Of a DNA stretch of 64,000 bases, positions 56,194 through 64,000 are shown in pieces. Origin of the DNA: Isoetes taiwanensis (lineage: Eukaryota; Streptophyta; Lycopodiopsida; Isoetales; Isoetaceae); NCBI GenBank assembly GCA_021234155.1, contig JAJEKV010000060.1, forward strand, positions 8,394,323 to 8,458,322. Reading direction: 5' to 3'. The notes beneath the pieces are model-generated. The model saw nothing but the letters and a program-made list of their open reading frames with translations. It was not told the DNA's origin and did no database searches. Each line of letters opens with the position of its first letter. Position 1 is the first letter of the stretch. A program made the translations under genes and the position numbers.

Positions 56194-56268
56194 GGGTTGC
56201 CCCTAAGGGGAAAACCCTCATCCATGTGGGTTTGTGGCATATTCCAAGTATACGTCAGTATATGCTCG
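56194..56268 (+). repeat. Dispersed palindromic repeat, copy 4 (degraded)
   Basis: GGGTTGCCCCTAAGGGGAAA... followed by CATGTGGGTTTGTGGCATATTCC; the terminal palindrome has decayed. Confidence 0.7.
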
Positions 56269-56317
56269 AAAACATGACTTTAAAGTGTGATTTAAGCCAT
56301 TTCACTCTCGGGTCACA

Positions 56318-56347
56318 GAGGGCAACCCTCTGTGCGCAGCACCTTGT
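56318..56347 (-). repeat. Second arm of the ~30-bp inverted repeat pair
   Basis: Inverse complement of 47285-47316 with one or two differences. Confidence 0.7.
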
Positions 56348-56399
56348 TTTGGTCTCTATTGGATGTTTAAAATGCTACTTTTTTTTGTTACTAGCATTT

Positions 56400-56540
<141 letters not shown>

Positions 56541-57136
56541 TGTCAATACTGACTAGCTAAGTCATTTTTTTCCTACCTATCTTGAATTTTTATGAAAAGG
56601 GTATTATACTAGTAAATTGTTTGTTTTGCATTTGTGCTCATTTTATATGGTTCTAGTTTTCTCAGAAAATCAATTTCATTAGCCACTTCTGGCGATTCTT
56701 TTATGCAATGATTCATTAATTATGCCTTTGAATGGTTTGTTAGCTTGAATTACGGCCTTTTGCATGACCTAATTTCTGCAATAGGTGACTCTTGATGCCT
56801 TTCCTCGTATGGGATTCTTTTAGTGCATGATTTTTTCATCCAGTTTGTCTAGTTGCTCCCCTAACTCCTTTCGTTGTTGTTTAATATTTACGCTTATTCT
56901 TCGTTTTTTCTAGTGTCTATGTCTGACCTTCTTATTTCTTTTCTCCTTTTTCCTTCTATCCCACTTTGAAACCAAATACGAACCGACCCATGGCCTCCCC
57001 TCGACCATGCCCTCGCGTTTGTTTCGGCTCCCAACTTAAATTTCAGTTATAGATTCGTCAACTTTATTTTTTGCCAGTTGCATGGCCTAGTTCTGGGCTT
57101 TCACTGTTGTCGTCATTTTTACATTTAATCCTATCA

Positions 57137-57164
57137 TGTCCAGCCAAAGCTGGGCACCATATAG
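57137..57164 (+). mobile_element. Degenerate Helitron 3' terminus
   Basis: Hairpin TGTCCAGC-CAAA-GCTGGGCA (8-bp stem with one wobble), CCAT, ATAG in place of CTAG, then T. Same layout as the other Helitron ends. Confidence 0.45.
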
Positions 57165-58830
57165 TTTGCTTTCTCTAATATTCTGCATCGTTTTATCTAA
57201 TCAATTTGGTATAATTGCCCTTTCATTGTTGCGTTCCTCTTGTCTCATCATACACGTTGCATTATTACATCAATCCTACTATCTTTTTTAACCTTTGCTC
57301 CAATCCCGTTTTGAAAGTCTCCAGACTTTGACTTTATCCCTTTGCTTGTTTTTGTATGTATCCATCCATATCCTTCTGCCACATTTCGATCTTAGTGTTG
57401 GCTTTGACTTCGATTCATTGCTTTTCCCTTGATCTCAACCTTGATTTCTATCATTTTGTTTGCTTGTCCATTCCCACATAGGCCTCCTTCACGAGAAGCA
57501 ATACATCTGCAGTGACTACACATCTACAACTAACACCTCAACTCTCTCCTTGTTAGTAGCTAGTTCTTTCCATGGATAGCTTTAGTAACAATATGTCACT
57601 TTACTTAGTCATTGTATTTTCATTTAGCATGTACATTACTTCTTTGCTTTATTAGCAGTTAGCATGTGCGTCACCAACTTTACTAACAATATGCCAGTTT
57701 ATGTCATCATTGTGTTTTCACTTTTTTTTTTTTGCATTCTGCCATATGGCTAACCTCCTCGCACTCCACCTTGAACTTGGCACTTTTGGCCTCCATCTCC
57801 TCATTTCCCTGAGCCATAACCTCGTCCTGACTTTGACCTCACATTGCGGCCTTTTCGGTTCGTGCATAACCATCTTACCTTCTTCAGACTTAAGACTCAC
57901 ATTTGCTCAATCCCAGATGTGATCCAAATTTAACTTCAATCTCATTTCCCTTCTTGACCTTCCTCTTTGTGCTAACATGTCTGCAACCCCTACCTCAACC
58001 TCGTCCCTCATTTTTTTTTAAGTATTGTGCATATTGGGACATCTATTTAGGGCTTTAGGCATATGGTATTATTTCCCTTATGACATCTCATTTCACACCG
58101 TCGTTTCACTTTTATTTAATATTTGCATAATGTTTTGGCATTGGTTGAATTGGATTTTTAGTCAAAAGTACATTCTATTTGGCAAATTGTTGTTTTACAT
58201 CGTGTTCTTGAAGTTGTTCCTTTTAGTTCCTCATTTTTCGAGTGTTGTTAGAATTTTGTAGTTTTTTTTAACAAGGTTTTTTTCTTGTGACCTTTTTTCT
58301 TGCAATGGGTGGCTCGTTGTGTTTTCTCCTTTGATAGTGAAATAATAGCTATTGTTTGAATATGTTGATTCTTCCATATACTTTCCTTCGATGGTAATGG
58401 CAGCGGTAAAGATTTTAAGTGTTTTGATAGGTCATTTATGGATGAAGCTTGCTCATGCAATCAATATATTTTTGCACATTTGAAAATTTAAGTCATCCTC
58501 GGATACACACACTGGGATCTCGTAACAGAGGATTCTTTTTATTCATTTACGTGCTCTTCATATTCCTAAGCTTTATATCTCCAAGATCTTGAGAGATACT
58601 TTTGTATTTGTAATTAATTTCCAGCTCACTACAATAAACATACGTGGATTTGTCTAGATATATCTATATCTGATGTTTATCCTTATAGTCGATATATGTA
58701 GCAAAATAACAGGGGGTTCCAGGGGGATTTGATATGCATGTAAAAAATAACAATTCCTGAAACCATAGACTATATATCCCTAAAACAATCTAATGGGTTG
58801 TTATAAAAAAGAAACATAGATTCTAATCAC
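57165..58830. other. Pyrimidine-rich sequence, no gene recognised
   Basis: The plus strand is rich in C and T (TTTCTTCCTT, CTCCTC runs) with short open frames of no recognisable family. Confidence 0.45.
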
Positions 58831-58837
58831 ATTAACT

Positions 58838-59110
58838 CACTGGGTATATTGGTTATAGTAGTCTTATTAAGACATTGAGTTATTTTGGTAGAGGTTCGAG
58901 CCCTCGTATTTCAGATTCTAAAATCTTAGGCAAAGCCGTATAAAGGTTCGATATTCCCTCAAAACCTTAGGCGAAAGCGTATTTCATATTTCAAAATCAT
59001 AGGCGCCTCCAATCATAAATGACTATAAGCGAAACGAGAGGCGCTCACAGGCCCCAACATACGATCTGGGTCGTAGGATCGACGAATCCGACGACTGTGG
59101 TAGTCCAGGG
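58838..59110 (+). repeat. Possible tRNA-derived SINE or tRNA relic
   Basis: GGGTATATTGGTTATAGTAG resembles a pol III A box, and GGTTCGAGCCC about 35-40 bp later matches the B-box consensus. Downstream are two similar ~45-bp stretches (TAGGC(A/G)AA...CGTAT). No flanking duplication or poly(A) was found. Confidence 0.3.
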
Positions 59111-59289
59111 TCACCTCGTTTAAACTATGTAGCAAAATAACTGGCAACTTCAACGAAATAATATTTGCTCATTCAATGTTTCTAGCATATCCAAGGATAT
59201 CTTAAGGCAAGTTTGGAATGGGGTATGATAACTTAATTGGGCACGAATGTAAGTTTAAGGTTGTTCTATTCCATTGAAGATTTTACATA

Positions 59290-59455
59290 TGCAGGTCATG
59301 CAACACTTGTCGAAGGAGGCAAATTCATTCTCAAATAAAGGACAGAGCGTTACATTCAGATTAAGGATAGGGACTGCCCTCGTGAATACGTATGCGAAAT
59401 ATAGAAGTCTCAAAGATGCACATATTGTTTTCCACATAAATGCGATATATATGTA
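59290..59455 (+). pseudogene. Pentatricopeptide (PPR) repeat fragment
   Basis: RIGTALVNTYAKYRSLKDAHIVFHINAIY fits a PPR motif (GTALVDMYAKCGSLEDAxxVF). It stops at 59456 and no neighbouring repeats are seen, so it is a relic. Confidence 0.55.
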
Positions 59456-61600
59456 ATGGCGAAAGTGTATGCTTCAGGCATTATTTCTCCTGCAGGAAAT
59501 AGAGCAAGAAAGCGTATGGGAACTATGGATATGCAATGCATGGTAACATTGAGGAGGCTTCAGGAAATTCTCAATTTCATGCACCAATCTGTCTTGCATC
59601 ATTTCACTTTTGATTGCATTTTATACGTTCTTTCTTTTTATAAAATGCAGTTAAAGACCGTATTATGCAACCATTGGATACCTTGATCTATTACAGACTC
59701 TATTGTGAAGGAATCTGGAGGCGACATTTATCAATTCAGTGATTCAAGTCAAACCTATATCTGTTTATTTTATTATTACATGTGAACTTGTACATAAGAA
59801 ATAGTTCTCTTACATGGAGATGCTTTTAGTTTATATTACGGTGGTTAATTGCTAAGATTGAGACATTTGTTACAGACAGAATTAAAAAATGTAACCAGTG
59901 AGAAAAGAAATTAAATACAAATGATGGTCTATATATTATAGTCTACCAAGTGCAGACTGCTAGTACAATTAGAAGATACTAGTAGGTGTGGAAGATAGGT
60001 TCCATTGGCAGGACTCTGGTTATAGTGTTGGTAGGATCCAATGATTTCATTGTCTTGGATATTTCATTGTCTTGGATACAAGGGCAAAGAGCCGAAGAAC
60101 TTTGCATGCAAGATTTTTATCTGTGTCACTTTCATGGTACTTATTTGTTTTAGACATGCAATGTGTGGTCCTTTGTTCATGTGTAGTATCAACTTTGAGA
60201 TTTTTCAAGGTATCTTAATGTTTCTCTCTTACTGAGCAGACTCTTCAACCTTTGTACATGAAAGATAAGACCTTTAAAGGTCTATCTTTATGCCATTTCA
60301 CAAGACATGCTTGGACATGCAACTCATGGTTCTATGGGGCTATGGTGAACTTCACAAGAGGTTATATTTTTTGAATTGCATATACATTGTGGAAAACTCA
60401 CTAAGCTTACAACGATAAAAGTTTAGGAATCTTTATTTGCCTTTATGCAACATCATTAATTGCATATTTCAGATTAACTCGTTTGCCAGTTGTCTTACTT
60501 TTTCAAAAATTGAGGGTCTAAAACGCGTAACGACTAGGAAACTAACTCCAACAAGAACTTCTATCTAGCTAGATTGGCGGTAGTTTTATGCAAAATTTAT
60601 TAACCGCATATATTCAAATGGTGATGTTATTAATTGAAATTCTGAAAACATATGATCCCATTCCGGCATCAGTATGTGAAATACCTCTGTGTCCTAATGG
60701 CCACCGAGGTAAATTTCTTGTACCCATTATTATTCTTAACTTCATACCAAACAACATTTCTTATTCCAATTAAAATTCTTTACTTATTCCCAAACAACAA
60801 AATGTGCACAATTTCTTAGAACACTACCTCGAACGTACCTCATGGATCTTGCCAAGCAACGAGTGCAAAAATGACACAAGCAAGCTATGTACCTCATGGA
60901 GCTTGGCTACTATCTTTCTATTTTCATACATTATCGAACCTAAAGTTGAAAGTCTTAATGTGGTTGCTACATCAAAAAGATTAACGCAATAAAACAATAT
61001 CAATGTAGGCATTGGAGCTTAAGCACAAAATAATAGCAAGAGCAAGGAAAATCCAACAAATTAATATAACTTCCCTTTCAGATATTACTTTCAGATGGAA
61101 ACGACGACGGCTCCACCTTCAAATGGAAACAACAGCTCCACATCATTGCCAAGTCAATAATGGTATAATAATGGTATCCTATGGATGAAAACAATTGCCA
61201 ATGTGGCAATCACTATTGCTAATTTAGTAAGTGACAAGGTAGTTGAATCTAGGCCCAGGTCTCTACCATGGACAATGAAAAAACATTCAATTCAATTTTA
61301 TATAATGACTCTATATTTCTAACAAAGGTGTATTTGGTATCTATTGGTTTTCATTTGCTGTAAAAACATTTACGACATGGACATGCAACAACATTCAAGA
61401 CAGTCGAATGATCACGTTGATTACCGCTAGTTTGAGACAACAAAATCTGCAAGACAAATGATTTATAGGATTTTTTTTTTTCCCTTATATGCACTAGGAG
61501 CTTGATGTTGGCTCCTTCCGAAAGAAATTTCAAGCAAAAACAAGCAGATATTGTAAAAGGAACGCCTAAAGCAAGATCAAACATTCAAACATTATACTTT
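59456..61600. other. No recognisable gene
   Basis: AT-rich sequence with only short, domain-free open frames on both strands. Confidence 0.5.
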
Positions 61601-61624
61601 TAGTCTTCTGGTTTTTTATCTTCT

Positions 61625-61851
61625 TCATCCCCTTTGTTCTGAAAGCTTGCGAACTTCTTCTAGTATTAATTTCTTCACATGACGCTTCATATTCAGCTCT
61701 GTCAGATCAATCTTAAACGTTTCTCGAAGCTGCTTCAGAACATCCAAGAAGGTAAGGGTGCTAAGGTCGACAACATTGTTTAAAAGCTCACTTAGTTCTG
61801 CTCTGAGTTCGTCATCTGTTGGAAATGGATCCTTGTTTTCTTCTTTCTGCC
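61625..61851 (-). CDS. Terminal exon with DEK C-terminal (DEK_C) domain
   Basis: After a good acceptor (TTTTCACATAG at ~61862-61852) the exon reads KEENKDPFPTDDELRAELSE, LLNNVVDLSTLTFLDVLKQL, RETFKIDLTELNMKRHVKKL, ILEEVRKLSEQRG and stops at 61625. This matches the DEK_C fold (P-T-D-E-E-L...TF-DVLKQLE..F-DLT.K..I). DEK_C occurs in DEK chromatin proteins, which bind DNA and chaperone histone H3, and in SWIB-type proteins. It is intact and could be the last exon of a host gene whose earlier exons lie right of the window beyond an intron-inserted copia element, or a captured exon. Confidence 0.65.
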
Positions 61852-62094
61852 CTATGTGAAAACAAACAGCATCGATTGAATTGAATTCCAAAATGGGCTA
61901 CAATCTGAACAAAAGGAAAGGAGTTCCTAACTCCATGGAAGAGGCAATGCGGCCACCGATATGGCATCACACCTGTCCTCTATTCAGAGCATTGCTAAAA
62001 CTGGCAACTAGATTATAGGGTTTGGTAACACTAATCAGGCCAACAACATCTTTTGATATGTATGTTTGTTAAGCCTTTACAACGTGTTCCAACA
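61852..62094 (-). repeat. Copia-2 3' LTR (outer end not resolved)
   Basis: Minus strand TGTTGGAACACG starts at 62094 directly after a polypurine tract (TTTGAGGGGGAG, 62106-62095). That is the expected 3' LTR start for the copia element to the right. The LTR's far end cannot be fixed because the other LTR is outside the window; part of the listed span may be host intron. Confidence 0.5.
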
Positions 62095-62229
62095 CTCCCC
62101 CTCAAATCAAACATAGCAAAATTACACCTAAACTTTGTAGAGATGTTCAACTACAACTTTTAATTAACTAAAACCGTAAAAGGTGATCAGAACTCGTGAC
62201 CAAAGTGATCATGCTTGCAAAACCATGTC

Positions 62230-64000
62230 CGAATCTCCCCCTCAATGGAACAAAAACTACTCACCCTTTTGTGTGCATTCATGCGTGTGTCATGCCCAAT
62301 TACGCAATGCACCCGCAAAATGGTTTCCTTCCAAGAGGTTTAGTAAAGATATCGCCAGTCATTTTGTCCGTTTCAGGTAATGCACATCAATCTTTCCGTC
62401 TGCAATCTTTTCACGCAGTAAAGTGGTAATTGAACTTCGATGTGTTTAGCCTTGGACCAATTGGTGGGATTCTTAGCAAGTGATAGTGCACTTTGTTGTC
62501 ATTGTAAATCATGGTGGCTTGCTCTTGTACCGTGTTAAGCTCCTTTAAGAACCCTTAGTAAGCCGGATGGCTTCTTTAGTAGCAGAAGCAAGAGCTATGT
62601 ACTCAGATTCACAACTTGAAACAGCAGTGGCCTTTTGTTTCCTGCTAGACCAGCTGACTGCTCCCCCTCCTAGAAGGAAACAAAATCCACTGCGTGATTT
62701 CCTGTCTATGGTGTCACCAAAGATGGTCATCAAGATAGCCTTCTAGGATAAGAGAACTAGCCGGGTGGAAGGTGATGCCAAGTCCTTTGGTACCACCTCA
62801 AGATATCTCAATAGCCTTTTTAGACCACCAATGTTGGAATTGAGGCTTTTCGAGATACTGGCTTAAGGTTATGACAGCTTGGGAGATGTCTGGTCTGGTG
62901 CAGACCATATAGTGCATTAGTGAGCCAACTATACTCCTGTACCCAATTTCTTGTAATTCTGTATGAACACCTTTAAGTGAATTCGCATATTGGGTAGTGG
63001 TCCGGGTAGACACAAAGCTTACATTCTTCCATCTTTTTGATCTGTCCAAGAGTGCTTGAATGGCCTTGGTTTGATGGAGAGTGATGTCGCCACTAGCTTT
63101 ATCTCTGCAAACACAGATGCCAAGGAAGTATTTTAGAGGTCCCAAGTCCGTCATATGAAACATGTTATTCAAAGCCCTTTTTGCATTCTGCATTAGGGAC
63201 TTGCAATTGCTGGCCAATATAAGATCATCAACATAGAGCACGATGATGATCATTTGTGATCCTTGGAATTTGTAGTAAATATTCCAATCTGATTGGCATC
63301 GAGTGAATCCCATATGGGTGAAGAACTGATGGATGGTATGATACCATTGTCGAGAGGATTGTCGAAGCCCATAGATGGCCTTCTGGAGCTTGTATACCAT
63401 CTGTTCTTGTCCCTTTTTTATGAAGCCAGGTGCCTGCTTCATATAAACTTCTTCGTTCAAAATTCCATTAAGGAATGCCGTTTTGACATCCATCTGCTGC
63501 GCCGGTCCGTCCATGAGCAAAATTTATGAGCAACCGCCAAGGCAATGACAAGTCTTCATCAAGTGAGCCGTGCCACCGGTGCAAACGCCTCATGGAAGTC
63601 TATGCCAGGTACCTGAGAGTAGCCTTTAGCTACAAGGCGTGCCTTAAATCTGTCAATTTTCCCTTGCTCATCATATTTCACCTTATACACCCACTTGCAT
63701 TGTACAGCTTTTCTATTGGCGGGAAGAAGGCACAATGTCCATGTATCATTGTCTATCAGGGATTGGTATTCATCTTGCATGGCTTGATGCCATTCTTTGT
63801 GGTGTATGCTATCAATGGCTGCCTGGAAATGAAGGGGCTCATCTACTGTGACATTGCTATGGAATGCAATATAAGAGGCAGTCTTACCAGATTTGGATTC
63901 AAGATATGCTTGCATCCTGTCAGTAACTTTTCGGGGCCTGCTGGATCTCCTTAGAGGTACTGCTGAAAGGGCCTCATCCTCGTCAAGGTCTGTCTCCTCT
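62230..64000 (-). pseudogene. Copia-2 reverse transcriptase and RNase H (runs off right edge)
   Basis: RT pieces: WHQAMQDEYQSLIDNDTWTL, CKWVYKVKYDEQGKIDRFKA, DVKTAFLNGILNEEVYMKQ, KAIYGLRQSSRQWY, the active site VLYVDDLILAS, LGPLKYFLGI and YRSIVGSLMHYMVCTRPDI. RNase H follows: DRKSRSGFCFLLGGGAVSWS, ATAVSSCESEYIALASATKE, then frameshifted end motifs including DIFTKPLG near 62330. This order is Ty1/copia. Frameshifts near 63530 and 62770-62530 make it a pseudogene. The canonical YVDD is intact. It is a different copy from copia-1, which lacks RT. Confidence 0.9.

Noticed and set aside
57701-58261. Hydrophobic plus-strand ORFs as membrane proteins
   Set aside because: Pyrimidine-rich composition and no family signal.

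Overview
The window looks like nuclear DNA of a land plant with a transposon-rich genome. The evidence is plant-type Ty3/gypsy and Ty1/copia retrotransposons primed by initiator tRNA-Met, Helitrons with plant-style ends, AAACCCTAA (telo-box) promoter elements beside TATA boxes, pentatricopeptide (PPR) remnants and a fragment of nuclear plastid acetyl-CoA carboxylase alpha (accA). A fern or other seedless vascular plant is my guess, not a demonstrated fact. Almost everything is transposon, transposon relic or captured gene fragment. The only candidate for an ordinary host gene is one DEK_C-type terminal exon near 61.7 kb.

1-15.3 kb: a minus-strand Ty3/gypsy chromovirus-like element. Its 3' LTR (1-787) runs off the left edge and its 5' LTR is 13686 to about 15274. 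It has a primer-binding site (PBS), gag, protease, RT, RNase H and integrase with a chromodomain. A complete 2.75-kb Helitron (3711-6457) sits exactly inside RT. Between PBS and gag lie about 4.4 kb of extra sequence. This contains a 396-codon gene (12959 to 11769) that starts with the exact histone H3 tail ARTKQTARK, continues through a long charged linker and ends with a complete H3 histone fold. The gene has its own TATA/telo-box promoter. It is flanked on both sides by five 73-bp imperfect palindromes, spaced about 204-214 bp within each cluster. Two further unrecognised genes follow. This is the most striking object in the window.

15.3-23.2 kb: a truncated minus-strand copia element with a 251-bp MITE in gag and its 5' LTR at 17826-18361; a minus-strand plant-transposon-type ORF; a small plus-strand ORF with a TATA box; a degraded gypsy pol with a small internal inversion; and a solo LTR. 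23.2-36.5 kb: a 60-bp tandem repeat, a probable second Helitron (from 23970) carrying gene scraps, a 251-bp foldback MITE and about 7.4 kb of purine-rich noncoding DNA ending at another Helitron 3' terminus.

37.9-46.76 kb: an 8,860-bp DNA transposon with perfect 25-bp terminal inverted repeats. It has a plus-strand DDE-type transposase gene and a convergent minus-strand gene holding a coiled coil, a RING-like finger and a Ulp1/C48 SUMO-protease-like domain. Both genes show decay. 46.8-61.6 kb: Helitron 3' ends, an accA pseudogene, PPR scraps, a 5'-truncated LINE with poly(A) and target-site duplication, a (AGAT)35 microsatellite, a dispersed palindromic repeat family and a possible SINE. 61.6-64 kb: the DEK_C-like exon and a copia element (3' end, RNase H, RT) running off the right edge.
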